Origin: Marthasterias glacialis
Lineage: Eukaryota; Echinodermata; Asteroidea; Forcipulatida; Asteriidae
Reading direction: 5' to 3'
NCBI GenBank assembly: GCA_911728455.2
Contig: OU452233.1
Location: forward strand, 9,777,505-9,841,504
DNA length: 64,000 nt
Shown here in pieces: positions 1-63,650 of the stretch. The translations under genes and the position numbers were made by a program. The notes below the pieces were generated by a model. That model saw only the letters and a list, made by a program, of their open reading frames with translations, searched no databases and was not told the DNA's origin. The first letter of the stretch is position 1, and each line of letters begins with the position of its first letter.

Positions 1-1080
1 GCGAGGAGCGGAAAATTCTTGTTTTGAGTCGTCTAGCTTGGCAACTTTTGAAGATATTGACTTATTTCTCGATATAACGGTGCCCCAAAACCAAGATAAA
101 AATGGACTTTTAAACCAAACCCCTTGTCCAAAGCACCTGTAACTCGGCGACTCTCTTCTACAGACCAAGGGCTTTCTTTTACTTAATTTTGAAGCAAATC
201 GGAGACAAAAGTTTTTTCAGAGTGAAAAAATGGCAAGACTTACCCCTTGCAGTTTTTTCCAAATTTGGCCAAAAACTTTTCCTTTCCAAATTGCCCCATA
301 TTTTGCACAGAGCTTAAATGAAGTGCGAGGAGCAGAAAATTCTTGTTTTGAGTCGTCTAGCTTGGCAACTTTTGAAGATATTGACTTATTTCTCGATATA
401 ACGGTGCCCCAAAACCAAGATAAAAATAGACTTTTTAACCAAACCCCTTGTCCAAAGCACCTGTAACTCGGCGACTCTCTTCTACAGACCAAGGGCTTTC
501 TTTAACTTAATTTTGAAGCAAATCGGAGACAAAAGTTTTTCCAGAGTGAACAAATGGCAAGACTTACCCCTTGCAGTTTTTTCCAAATTTGGCCAAAAAC
601 TTTTCCTTTCCAAATTGCCCCATACTTTGCACAGAGCTTAAATGAAGTGCGAGGAGCAGAAAATTCTTGTTTTGAGTCGTCTAGCTTGGCAACTTTTGAA
701 GATATTGACTTATTTCTCGATATAACGGTGCCCCAAAACCAAGATAAAAATGGACTTTTTAACCAAATCCCTTGTCCAAAGCACCTGTAACTCGGCGACT
801 CTCTTCTACAGACCAAGGGCTTTCTTTTACTTAATTTTGAAGCAAATCGGAGACAAAAGTTTTTTCAGAGTGAAAAAATGGCAAGACTTACTACCCCTTG
901 CAGTTTTTTTTCCAAAATTGATCGAAAATATAAAAGTTTCCCCAAATAACGATAGAAATCTATTTTTACCCCCCCCCCCTTGCCCAAACCATGTAACTTG
1001 GTCTTCTACAGACTGGTGGCTTTCTGAGACAGTTGGAGACTATCGTTGAAGGGTAAACGAGCAACCCCTTACAGTTTTAC
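1..1080. repeat. 324-bp tandem satellite, array runs off left edge
   Basis: The word GCGAGGAGC(A/G)G starts at 1, 325 and 649, so the period is exactly 324 bp. Neighbouring units differ at only a few positions. After about 905 a fourth unit is recognisable but much diverged (same order of motifs, with a run of C near 971-980), marking the degenerate array edge. Confidence 0.93.
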
Positions 1081-2448
1081 TTAAAATCTTTGCCGATTTT
1101 TGCTCCTTAGCCGTAGACAGCTTAAAATTAAAGGAATTATAAACTGGAAATTTATTTGACACAGATCAACCACACAGAATAAATCACACAAAAACAAGAT
1201 GTATTTTGGTAAAACACATGTCCACCCAAAAATGATTTTTTTTTTATCTTTTATTATTAAAAATGGAGTATTCACTACACGTGAGTGTGAGTGGCAACAG
1301 ACATAAATTTTATACAAACTGTGGTGTAGAAACTTTTACTTTTTACCAACTTGTAAGCATCAAATTGTTTTTTTTTTCCCACTGTGCTTCACGCCCATAG
1401 TTGACTCCATCTATCACGAGTCGTCATGAAGAATAGAAATTACATTTACATTTTATTTTGGGACCTCAGACAGGTTATTTTCTAACAATGCTTTTTTTTT
1501 AGTGCTTGTAAGTTTCCAAGTGAAGAACTTCATGCAAGATGATTGTTTGGTAACATGCTTTTTAAAAAACCTTTGGAGAAGATTTCAATTTCTTGTTTGT
1601 TTAGCACCTGCGCAAAGTTACCCTCTTTCTATGTAATAACTATTCAGCTTAAAGATGCTATCTTATCACACTTTTACTCTAAAATCAGTGGCATTGTATT
1701 CTCACCTTTGACCCCTAGTTAAACCACCTGTGTAATACTTTGCAAAGGTGACCAAATCATGGTCGCAGGTTCCCACTTGCCCGGGGTCAGCTTTTGGTTC
1801 TTCTGGTTTTTGATTCATGCAGCAGTCAAGGTTAATAACTAAATGGGCAATACAATACGCCTTTGATTAGTGCGTACAAATGTATACTACAAACCAGGGC
1901 CCAGTAAGACGTTGTGAGTTAGACTTGAACAATGTCGGGTACAATGCTTTACTCAGTAACAAAATATTGCCGATAAGTTCCTCAGACTAAATCCAGTGTT
2001 GGTTTGTCACGTGGTTATAGTGGCAAGCTTTTGCAGAGTTACAGAAAACATACACAATTTCAAATTAAATGTGCGGCGCAAAGGCCTGCCAGTTTTTGCT
2101 AAGCTGGGGGTTGCTTTACAAAAGCTTGCACCGAACCATGTGATGTAGTGGCCAAATAGTGGTCAGGAAATATATCTGCTATTAAGCAAAAAAAACAAAA
2201 AACAAAAAAAACAAGGGTGGCACCAGTCTAAAACAATATATACAATACATGTTATTTGGACTGGCAACCATTTTCTGCTGGGAAGGATTTTCCAATACAG
2301 TGAAAGGTCTCTCTAACGGCTGATAGTGGGCGCAAGAGAACACTCTTTCGGGCGAACATGACCATTGTCGGGGCTCATTATTTGCACAGCTATTCAGACA
2401 GTGAGACAAAGCTTTGAGTGCTTGACTTCATTGTTTGTAGTTAAGCTG

Positions 2449-2559
2449 AGTCCGAATTGATGGCTTTGGCTGTGGCTACAGAAGTATCACTGGAAAGTCC
2501 TATTCTTCAACGTTGTTGCAACAGCCAACAGCCGTAGCCAAAGTCGTTGGATTCGGACA
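2449..2559. mobile_element. Foldback element, GGCT-repeat family
   Basis: GTCCGAATT at the left mirrors ATTCGGAC at the right. The arms carry TGGCTTTGGCTGTGGCTAC and its inverted counterpart GCCGTAGCCAAAG. The central GAAAGTCC..TTCAACG portion recurs in relatives at 32395 and 52196. Confidence 0.6.
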
Positions 2560-2604
2560 TGTCCTGAATGTGACCCTTGAAAATGCAACCAGGAGAATGC
2601 TGTG

Positions 2605-2755
2605 CTTCATCCGTGTCTGCCGAGTACGCCCTCTATGTTAGAAACGGACAGAAACCATTACAATGTGATATAAGCCTATGGCAAACGGTACCAGATCGAC
2701 CAATGGAAAAACTGCTCTAATTTGCGGGACAGCCAAAATGACTGCTCAAATGAAT
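2605..2755. repeat. Dispersed repeat, relative at 23595-23750
   Basis: Both copies share the order GTGTCTGC, ACGCCCTCTATGT, CAT..CAATGTGAT or CATGTGACAT, and GACCAATGG or AACCAATGG, with moderate divergence. The family is unknown. Confidence 0.45.
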
Positions 2756-4929
2756 ATCCTCAATGAGGATTGGCCAAAGCGTTGTATTATAAAAAACAAG
2801 AGGGCCCACAAAACCATGCGACATGGCCCGACAAGAAGCATTTTTGACCATTGAGAAAATGGCGCTGACCAATCATACTACACTGGTCACTTATCAGTTT
2901 ACACAGCAAACATTTTCTAAGTGGACAGTCGCAACCATTGACCCATAGGGATTTTCACCCATAGTGGGTCAGTGGAGTTCCGTGCGTGACATAGCGAGTG
3001 CTCCCTCTAGATCTTATAGCTCTATGGGACTAGCATAGATACCGATGTACTGGGTGGTCTCCAGTATGGTGTGAACAGACAGCATTTTTAATGAATGTTC
3101 AGGACCCAATTTTGTAGCACAACATACTCCAGCATGGACCACTTCTGGTAAAACATTCTTCGCTAACAGGTTCAGCTTCTACATTTCTGGGCTAGCTGTG
3201 GAAACAATACTCGCCCCCAAGACATTGGGCCCAGACATGAAGCTCAGAGACTTATTTGTGGTTGGTCATTATACTCAAGAATAAAAAAAAATCCATGATT
3301 AACTTTAGCACACTTTAAAGACAAACTGCAAACTGCTGCAGTTTTAACCCAGCTTATTAATCCATACAGTAACACAATGCAAACCATGATCAGGCATTTC
3401 AAGATGTAAAAGAATGAGTTCTCAGTCTGTCTATCAAAGTTTTAGGGCATTTATATTTCAATTATGAATACGATAAGACGGAAGTCAAAGTTTTCAATTT
3501 TGTGTTGGATTGTTAAGAAAGTTTCACATTTCTTGCAACACGACGCAAACAAATAAATGACTTGAATTGAATTCATCACCAACTTCAAATGTCACATAAC
3601 AGCACCAGACTATTTTGCGTATAAGCCTCACTTTAATTTTCATCAACATTTTTGTGCTGGATAAATTAAGATGGAAGTTTAACAACTGGCTTGAGTAAAG
3701 TCATGAAAAATACAGTAGTTGGAAATTCTAAAAGTTCCTCAGAGGATGATGCTTTGCACTAGTTGTTTTTGTTTTACTGCCAAACCTCATGTGTTTAAGT
3801 TGGAACAGTGTTCCTCATGGTACTATACTTGGCCTTCTTCTGATTGTTCAGAGCACATTTGGCTTGCGTTTTTATCACAAGCAAAATGTTAATGCTCTGA
3901 GTGGTGTTAATTATTTGGCAAACAAAAAGAAGAAATTTTTTTTTTAATGTACAATTGGGTAAAACTGACATTTGAAGTTCTGCAAGGTTCTATGCTTGGC
4001 CCCTTTCATATAGGTGCCTTCTTTGGTCTATGTTTTGGACGACTCTGCTGTACCAATAAGCAATGTCAAGTTAGATTTTGAACACTGTCTTGAACATTGA
4101 CTTGATTGGTCACAAGTGAACACTCTAATTGGAATCCCCAGACTAAAAACAGTGTTGCTAAGCACATGGTTCGGGGCAAACTTTTTGTAAAGCAACCTCA
4201 AGATGGTCAAAAGCTTGTACCATTGTGCCATATGCAATCATTCAGAATTGTGTAAAGGTGTATCGTCTCTCGTCTGAAGAATTCAAATTGAGGCAATCAC
4301 TTGAGACTAAGTAAGTCATTGTTCCAGACATTATTCAAATCTAACTAGCAAACTGCTTTTTAATAATTAACAATGGGACCTGATTTCTATTCTGTCCATT
4401 CTCTGTTTGGCCATGTTGAGTCGCATGAAAGAAAAAAGAAAAAAAAAATTCTAAATAAAACCGCAATTCATGATGTTTGTACGTTGCAACGACAAAATAC
4501 CATAACAAAGTGCCAACCAGGAAAACAAAACAAAGAAGTAAAAAACATAGAACCTATTCATTATGAGGTTTTGAAATACAAACGAGACCCGTTTGATGAT
4601 TTGTTTTTACCAAAAATCAAATTATGAGACATTCAGCAGACGAACAGAGATAAAAAAACAATCGTCCCAATAACGACAACCATGTTAAAAACAAACAAGT
4701 TTAGTCTTGAGCGAAAAAAAAAGCAGCAGATTGTCGTACAATCTTTCCAAAACATGACTGGTTTGGACCGACTTTGTTAAAATATTACCTGATATGAATT
4801 GCAAAACCTCTGCTGTGAGACACAGCCGATAATCGGTCCTATGGCTGGGACCAAGGCTTGAATCTCAGACTTACCTCCATTGAGCCGAAATACAATGATA
4901 AACAATGGTGGAGGCTCTCGTAATTCTCT

Positions 4930-5245
4930 TCTTATAGCAAAAGGACAAATGTCTGGAATCGTGGGATTACACAATAACCCCCCCATAAAGGGAGAATTTC
5001 AGCTTTTTTTTTCAGTACCATCTGTCCTCTGTGTGTGGGTGAAATGAAGCATTGCACAGTGAGTGCTTGCACTGTGCACGCTCTGAAAATGGAAATCCTC
5101 ATTCACATCCTCATTCCGAATTCACACAAAAATACAAAGGTCACGTCATTTCTGGCAGGGAAAATATTGGCGTGCAAACACGTCATCTGGCATTATTCTG
5201 GTTAAAAAGTAAACATACATATCAGTTGATGAAATTCACAAATTA
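4930..5245. repeat. Dispersed repeat, second copy at 27400-27690
   Basis: It shares AACAAAAGGACAAA-like text, the ACACAATA-C and AAAGGGAGA blocks, TTTCAGTACCATCTGTCC, AAGCATTGCACTG and the later CATCTG(A/G)CATTA in the same order as 27400-27690. No clear ends are visible. Confidence 0.55.
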
Positions 5246-5860
5246 AAAAAATTGAAGAGTTTTACAAACATATACAAACTGGGCTTCAACTTCGTGTCTT
5301 TACAAACAGTACACAGGTGCAGGCCGACATCGCGGACAATCGAGTTTAACAAAACTTTACAACTGTTCTTTTGTCTCTTTTCCAAAGAAAATATGTTAAC
5401 ATCCTGCAAGGGTGTATTACGGAAAAGACCTTTACAATGGAGACGTCGTGTCAGTGCAAAAACATCGTATCTCCTAAAATAGCGTTTACCTTACATTCAA
5501 GTATGAAAGTGTCAAAACGTTGTATAATATCTCACTTAGAATAACCTGAAACACAAAACCAAAAGGCGTCGAAAAATGATGTAGCATTATTGAGATATAA
5601 TGTTGTTGTTCAAACGAGATTAAACGTGTTTGCACAAAGTCTTTTCATGCAAGATACGACATTGTTGCACAATTGATATGCGATGTTTGTGCACTGACGC
5701 GAAGAAATCATCTACCTTTTTGTGCCAGGAACACATTGAAAATCTACTAACAGCAGCGGACATATTATTATAATTTTTTTTTCAAAGAGGCTGTTATTTC
5801 CACTTTCCATGGGTTTTATAATCCATTCATGTGATTTTACTTTTAGGACTTCTTCACCTA

Positions 5861-6378
5861 GGGCCAATTTTCATAGAGCTGCTTAAAGTCCCAGCTCAAC
5901 ATTGGTAAGAAGAACAACATAAATGTTCACAGTTTTACATATACCTTACATGGTTTTAAAAAAAATTTCCTTGAAATATTTCTGCCTGAAGTGTTATCAT
6001 TTTTTTATTAATAAATGAAATAAGATCCAAAATCATAGGAATGCGTACAAAAATGCTGAATGCATTTTTACCATTTTCTCACAAATGAAACAACGAAAAG
6101 AGCTGACATTTTCACAGGTTGGTTTTATTACAAATATCTTGAGTTGTGGAAAGAATGGAGGCATTTACAGTCAGTTTACCAATGTTGAGCTGGGGCTTTA
6201 AGCACAAAACATAGCAAAGCACAACAAATTATACTCGACAGTACTCAACAGAATAAGGTAACCAGCCAAATCACCATGTCACACGCAGTACATTCTGAAT
6301 TGGTATCCTGCTCGTTTTTGCTTAGCAGCAAATAGTTAAGCAATATTTCCCGCTGAAGCAGAGCTATGTAAGTGGGCC
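5861..6378. mobile_element. GGGCCC-type foldback, interrupted by TTAA insertion
   Basis: Left end GGGCCAATTTTCATAGAGCT and right end AGCTATGTAAGTGGGCC are imperfect inverted copies. The body from 6202 (GCACAAAAC...ACCAGCCAAATCACCATG...CCTGCTCGTTTTTGCTTAGC) matches the other copies. A 311-bp element (5887-6197) splits it inside GCTGC-TTAA-GCAC. Confidence 0.75.
5887..6197. mobile_element. Foldback MITE with TTAA target duplication
   Basis: Inverted ends AGTCCCAGCTCAACATTGG and CCAATGTTGAGCTGGGGCT are flanked by TTAA on both sides (5883-5886, 6198-6201). Removing the element and one TTAA restores GAGCTGCTTAAGCACAAA, which is exactly what intact GGGCCC-type copies carry (for example 13005-13204). 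TTAA targeting is typical of piggyBac-like transposases; that assignment is inference. Confidence 0.8.
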
Positions 6379-6577
6379 TTGGTCTTGTTCCCTGCTTGCA
6401 ACACCAATAACAGATACTGATTCTTATTAAACCAAACAGGTGACTGACTATTTTAATGTTGACCTTCCAGCCTTTGGTTTACCCCTTTTGAGTGATCATC
6501 TTGCTTGCCCCTCGTTGTTATCAGTATAACACCCTCCTTTCAAACACTTTGATAATTAACTGTTCTGTAAAATGCCT

Positions 6578-6727
6578 GGTCCCAATTTCCTTGAGCTGCA
6601 CAAGAATTAACAATGCACATAACAATTTTGCTCACCAGAATAGGGTTACCAGCCAAAACACCATATCATTATGTACTGTTTGCAACTGGTTTCCTGTTTG
6701 TTTTTGCTAAGCTGAAATTTATTAAGC
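6578..6727. mobile_element. GGGCCC-type foldback, 3' truncated
   Basis: GGTCCCAATTTCCTTGAGCTGC is followed by the family body (AGGGTTACCAGCCAAAACACC, then TTTTTGCTAAGCTGAAATT). The right inverted end is lost. Confidence 0.6.
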
Positions 6728-7009
6728 TCGATGAAATGGATTTCAAGGATTTGACTGATTCAAGAAAAACAAAATTCCCCCCCCCCCCCCCCCGCCCCGA
6801 CAGATTTTCTGGTTTTTTTCTTCTTTTCTTTTCTCCATCTCCAAGAAGTTAACTTGTAAAGGTGTTTCTAACGAAAATGTACAACAAAAACACACACTGT
6901 ACAAATACACAGAATTATAAGGCAACATATGGTAGGTAAAGATCAAGGTCGGGTCGGCCTGGCCAAGAGTGACCAACAACAGAGGGCGCTATGTATTTAG
7001 TGTAGAGGT

Positions 7010-7255
7010 GACCTTTTCATGGCATGGTTAGGTCATGTCCAAATTGGCGGCTGTTGCTACGAGTGTTGCTATGGACCTCTTACAGGCCTACTGGTTCAAC
7101 GCATGTTAAAGTGGCCATCAAGCCGCAGCCTCTAAGTCACAGGCTACGGCTACGGCTACGGCTTCATTGCTATATCTCTGTCTATGCTTTAGCATTACCG
7201 CTTAAGGCAACAGCCACAGGTGTAGTAATAGCTGCGTAAAATTCAGACACGGCTT
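7010..7255. mobile_element. GGCTAC-rich foldback element
   Basis: It contains GGCTACGGCTACGGCTACGG and inverted CAACAGCC/GGCGGCTGTTGC words. It is similar in content to 16098-16240. The ends are not certain. Confidence 0.45.
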
Positions 7256-7851
7256 TGGAAACCACCAATGGTTCGTACACAGTACCAACTTGTCTTCTGG
7301 CGGCCATCTTAGATATTCATGCAAACGTCTCCAACAGACTCCAATGAAATGAAATCCTAACTCATCATTTGCCTTGATATTTATCCTGACAGAAGCAAAA
7401 ACAAGCCTTGTTTATGACCCTGGTTTGTTTAAGTCTATCATTACAGCCAATCAAATTGTCCGTTAGCTGTGTTGCTATGGAAGGCAATTACAAATATTTA
7501 ATGAAGCGCAATGCAATTGGTCCGTTTTTCCTTGTAACCTTATGAATATTCAAAACAGTTTTTTTTTAAGGGGGGGGTGCCATTTTACACCCTTCAGCTG
7601 GATGAAGTACATACATTGGCACATTGCCCAATAAATCAAAAAAGGACAAGGGAATTTCAACAACCTAACATTCTGTCCTTCTGTCCCAACAATGTGTTTA
7701 TCCACATATTTTTTTAAGACAGTTTTTGAAAAGTCAGTCGCACCCATAATACAATGCACCAGAAACAAAACAAATGCCAGTAATTTTATGATCATAATGA
7801 GATAGACAGTTGTAGTGAGATATTTGTCCAATTTTTGGCTACTAGCACGGC

Positions 7852-8716
7852 AGGTAGGTGATGGGATCGTCTCTTTGACAATACAAGCATGGAGTTTGGC
7901 ACACACAGTCAGAGTATGTCATGAGAAAGATATTTGGCTGTTTTTGTGTCCTTTCAAAAAACTTCAGGTAGAATACAATAAATTTTCAAAATGGCCGTCA
8001 TTGCTTGTCATTCTACATATATTTTTTTTCAAAATTCAAATCTGTAACAGCCCTGTAGACCTTTCTGTGGTTGATACCAAAGATTATAGAGCGCCGTAGG
8101 CGCTAAATGGGGAACTCTGGCTGAAATGTGAAATCTCACTGGACGCCATTTCGGCAAGTGACTCTATTGATACAACACTGATACGTGCGGACCAGTGTAG
8201 ACAATGACAATTGCTATCAATGGGAAACACAGGCATTCACGTGCCGAAATGGCGCCCATGCGTATTTTACTTTCCAACAGTAGATAAAGGTCCAGTTCCC
8301 AATCTTGCGCCTACGGCGGTCTATAATCTTTAGTTGATACACAAACCACGCTGGTTGGCATGGACAGCCAACAGTTAACGAATGTTCAATCGTGTTGTCA
8401 GCCATTGTGACCAAACTCAACATTTTTACGTACTTTCTACAAAAAGAAATACATCCCATTTAGTGGCTACTTTGTTTCCACAAATTCAACACCCTTTTGA
8501 ATTCTTGCGTAGCATCTTTACAAGCAGTGAACTGTTTTTGCTTTGCATTGATGGCTCACCAAAGTTTTGTTGACTTTGGTTGGCAAAAACTTGGGCTGTG
8601 ACAATGCGAAAGAAGGGTCTATGGTCACATATCTTTCACATGGCATACTCTGATTGTAGGCTGAAGTTCATGCTTGTATCGTCAAAGGCACAACTCCCCA
8701 AAATATTTCCCTAATC
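7852..8716. mobile_element. Long foldback element with nested MITE
   Basis: The left arm (ATACAAGCATGGAGTTTGGC, then CAGAGTATGTCATGAGAAAG) is the inverted counterpart of the right arm at 8622-8716 (CTTTCACATGGCATACTCTG, then TTCATGCTTGTATCGTCAAA). A relative sits at about 25625-26118. The centre is occupied by the 8078-8332 insertion. Confidence 0.6.
8078..8332. mobile_element. 255-bp MITE with 8-bp target duplication GTTGATAC
   Basis: The ends are (C/T)AAAGATTATAGA and its inverse, continuing into GCGCCGTAGGCGC versus GCGCCTACGGCGG; the inverted similarity extends about 100 bp into each arm, including GCGCCATTTCGGCA. GTTGATAC at 8070-8077 is repeated exactly at 8333-8340. An 8-bp duplication fits the hAT superfamily; no coding capacity. 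Confidence 0.8.
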
Positions 8717-8838
8717 TGCCCCACTATAAGCGAATTTGACTAAGCAGAAACAGATTACCAACCAAAAGAACCTTGCAATGTACAACCATTGTGACTGGTT
8801 CCCTGCTCATTTTCTGCTTAACAGCTTTTGGGCCCTGT
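8700..8838. mobile_element. GGGCCC-type foldback, partial
   Basis: It carries TAAGCAGAAACAGATTACCA, then GTGACTGGTTCCCTGCTCAT and TTCTGCTTAACAGCTTTTGG followed by GCCC, in the order of full copies. The left end is degenerate. Confidence 0.5.
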
Positions 8839-9888
8839 ATGTTGTTTTTTTCTTACAGGTAGCACAAATAGATTAGATTGTCTTTAATTTTAAGGGGGGA
8901 AAACAAAACAAAAATTACAACAAATTAACTTTTTATGCCACGCACCGCTAAGATAGTGTCATGATGACCTTTCTCGTGTTAGGCTAAAAAGTATACCAGT
9001 TTCATTAACCTTTTCTGTGATAGGCTTTTAAAAAAAAAGATAACAAGGTCAATGACCTTTCTCATGATAGGGTCACCTTATTGACCTATGACCTTTACTG
9101 ATTACAAAAACAAACCCCCCTTGAATCAACAACAGATGCCACAACAACAAAAACTACAAAGGCGCACCTGCTCACTTTTGTCAAATGCTGCCCTCAACGT
9201 TGACCGTAAAGGCAGCAGAGATCATGTCACAAGTTTGCAGTAATAAAATCCCTGAGTCACCGTAGACAAGTTGACAAATCCTTTGACCTTTGACCCCCTT
9301 CTGGTCCTCATTGGGTGGTCCACTACTGCCCCCTTGATGGTTAAACTATCGGGTCTGCGTTTTCCTCTCGGATGATGAGCTCTTGACTGTTTAGGCGAGG
9401 TACTCATTTACGTAATGGCGCACTGTAAACGAAGGAACACTTCAGCCGAGGTGCCCACAGTGATATCACCGCAGGCATGCTCAGAAACCACGGGCCAATC
9501 CACTCCTTTTCTGGGGAATGGGGGGGGGGGGGGTAGGGGTTTCGACAGTAAGGAGATGGTTTTAGCAGCTGCAAGTCAATTATTTGATTGGCGAGTCACC
9601 ACTGCCCACTGGGAGGACGAAGGATCTCCTACCTCGTGACGTTGTCGCTGCTGGAGCGTGTTGCAGGCCGTCTTGCTCTGAGTCATCAAAGAACCGACGG
9701 CTTGCGACCCTGTCATCACTCCCTGACCCTTGGATAAAACTGGGGTTAAGGTCCCCATCAATCACCTTCACCAACCCTGGAGGGAAAAACCCCCCACATC
9801 GTTCAGCTCACTTTTTTTTCTTTCTTTTTTGTACGGTCCTTCCTACAGGGTGCTGTCCATCGCTTTCAACCAAATTTTTTTGTATCTT

Positions 9889-9894
9889 TTTATT
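9889..9894 (-). promoter_or_regulatory. Candidate polyadenylation signal AATAAA
   Basis: AATAAA on the minus strand, about 56 bases after the stop codon. It lies in an A/T-rich patch and such hexamers are common here, so a longer 3' UTR ending further left is equally possible. Confidence 0.25.
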
Positions 9895-9949
9895 TTTTTA
9901 CACAATCCTGGTACAAAAAATTCTTTCCTGGTTTCTGCAGTGGGTTGCA

Positions 9950-61601
<51,652 letters not shown>

Positions 61602-61870
61602 CTGAGAACAATAACACAAGAAAATGACGGCAACTGGTCAAAGATAACAGTTTTGTCTCAAAGGCTGGCCATACACGAAGGCCTATGGAACAACCTTACA
61701 GTCTTCCAATATTTGGGTGTTGAGTTAATACCATAGACTGGGGGATAATGTACGATACAGGACAGGGTTCTCCCCAGGACTTTTCAAAACCATGGGGCAT
61801 TCTGGCCAAAAAAGTGCCGAAGCATGCAGAATTGAAACCAGGTCCTCAAAAATGTTTTTATTTTGATGTT

Positions 61871-62053
61871 CAGGCCTGATTGCTTCGTTCTTAAACAGGC
61901 AAGGGCACCAAGGCATTTTCTTCTTGATAAAGGGCACCTCCACATGGAAGAGGAAATTGTAAATTACTATTGGAACATTGAAAGGGCACCAAGGCAATGA
62001 CCAGGGGCAACGAAGGCAATTGCCTCCATAAAGTACATGTATTCTCAGGCCTG
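61871..62053. mobile_element. CAGGCCTG element, subfamily A, full length
   Basis: Both ends are exact CAGGCCTG, and flanks GATGTT (61865-61870) and GATGTA (62054-62059) match at 5 of 6. The body is TGATTGCTTCGTTCTTAAAC, AAGGGCACCAAGGCATTTTC, GAGGAAATTGTAAATTACTA and AAGGCAATTGCCTCC. Confidence 0.85.
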
Positions 62054-62430
62054 GATGTATATTTTTGGTTTGAAAAGCTCTACTGTACAATCTGGAGCAT
62101 TTCAAATAGTTTTACATGTATGTTATGATTTTTTTGTGAATTTGATCTTAAAATCTAAAAAGTAAACAAATAATAAAACAGTGGAAATCAGCTGATTCGC
62201 TGAAAATTCGGCCGTAATTCCTGTGTATAATAATTAAAAAAACAAGGAAATACATGTACATGTAGCCGAACACACCCAAGTTTGTACAGTGTTTTTGCAT
62301 TTTCTATGGCACTAAAAAGGAAGCCATCTAGGGAACCACTTTGTCCAGTAATTTTGCACAGAAAATATTCAGACTAAACATGTTTTTTGTGCGCACCGAC
62401 TGCAAATGCTGAGTAGTAAATTATGACCTC

Positions 62431-62581
62431 ACCAAACTCTTCCTAACTTAGGAATCATCCTAACTTTAAGATGCATAGTGATTTGTATTGTGACATCACA
62501 CTTTCCTTAGCAATTAAGATCGATTCATTTAACATTTACTCATCTTAAGATTGATCTTAGCGCTTCATAAAATCGACTGCC
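62431..62581. repeat. CTTAAGAT-type repeat
   Basis: TTCCTAACTTAGGAATCATC resembles the foldback at 21742 (TCCTAACTTAGGACCAGTCC), while the right part CTCATCTTAAGATTGATCTT then AGCGCTTCATAAAATCGA matches 30985-31025. Confidence 0.5.
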
Positions 62582-63305
62582 GAGTAGCAACTGCTATGTT
62601 TTCTTTAATAGCACTTTGCTCTGTTATACAAGGTAAATAATTCATACAAGTTATCGTCCACTAGCTCCCTTTCTTCTGAAAGTTTTACAAATATGTTTTA
62701 GATAAGAAGTACATGTACCCTTAAAAGTCACCTGCCAAAAAGTAGGACATACTGCCGGTATTACAAAGTAGTGATGAATATTGATAAAAATTGAGCTGCA
62801 ACTTTGTCCTCGACATTTCATAAAGAAGTTGTCTCTCGGCAAAGTGCAAGAAATGACCCGGGAGCCCCGTCCAGATCAGTCCAGATTGGTCCGGTTTACA
62901 TCCCTGATGTATGAATGAATCATCCCTGGTAATCTGACTCATGGTCACACTGCTGCGTGCGACGTGTACACTTAACCATACATGCAATAAAGAACATGTT
63001 GCCGGTTACCGAGAACCCCCCAATTAAAGTGGCACCTAGCTCAGCTTGAGTCAGTTTCCTTAACCAAAATTTTGCAGAAAAAATGTTGACCTTCTGCCCC
63101 CTCCCTTTCTCCCCTACTCCCCTCCCACAACCCATGACCATCCCCCAGCTCCCAAAGTTTGGACAAACAGTTTAAAATGTCACTTGCCTATAGCTATTTT
63201 GTGATTTTATCTAAATGTTAGTATTTCTCATCCCCACTTTTGTGGCCCAGACCATGAGTGGTCATAATGGCCTCGCCATGAGGAACCCTCATAAAAGAAA
63301 CAAAA

Positions 63306-63449
63306 ATGGGAGACTTTGGAACGCCAGGTGGCATCAGACTTACCAGGTAAATTTCTATTGTTTGCGTAGTTCTGAGCATGCGCACATCCAAGAACAATGG
63401 ATTTACCTGGTATGTCTGCTGCCACCTAGTTTCCTCATAAGTCTCCCAT
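63306..63449. mobile_element. TGGGAGACTT foldback element, full copy
   Basis: ATGGGAGACTTTGGAACGCC then AGGTGGCATCAGACTTACCA at the left; TGGTATGTCTGCTGCCACCT then AGTTTCCTCATAAGTCTCCC then AT at the right. The arms are about 50 bp each. Confidence 0.85.
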
Positions 63450-63569
63450 TAAAACAAGACAATGCATTTGTAAATATAACAAATAGGTAAGAATTAAAAA
63501 TATGTGTTTTCTAAACTCTTACAACGGATTCATTTTATAGTCTGACCTCCACTTCAATCTCATCAAATG

Positions 63570-63650
63570 TAAAGGGAGACTTTCTTGGGACGCTAGGTGG
63601 CAGCAGACCTACCAGATAAATCCATTGTTTGTCGTTAACTTTTTCACTGA
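63570..63650. mobile_element. TGGGAGACTT element, left half only
   Basis: AAAGGGAGACTTTCTTGGGA, CGCTAGGTGGCAGCAGACCT and ACCAGATAAATCCATTGTTT match the left arm of the 63306 copy; the right arm is absent. Confidence 0.65.

Larger units (their letters stand above)
1081..9949. other. 3' flank of TBL1, non-coding
   Basis: No coding sequence was recognised here on either strand. Part of it may be TBL1 3' UTR. Elements are listed separately (2449-2559, 4930-5245, 5861-6378, 6578-6727, 7010-7255, 7852-8716). The stretches 1081-2448, 2760-4900, 5250-5860 and 8840-9880 show nothing I can name. Confidence 0.7.

Noticed and set aside
217-816. Similar small open frames repeated every 324 bp
   Set aside because: They follow the satellite unit, have no recognisable domain, and exist on both strands.
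3541-3560. Possible alternative VCV-coding terminal exon (GTTTGCGTCGTG, minus strand)
   Set aside because: No acceptor AG precedes it and it does not continue LDLRK; the site at 9976-9950 fits fully.
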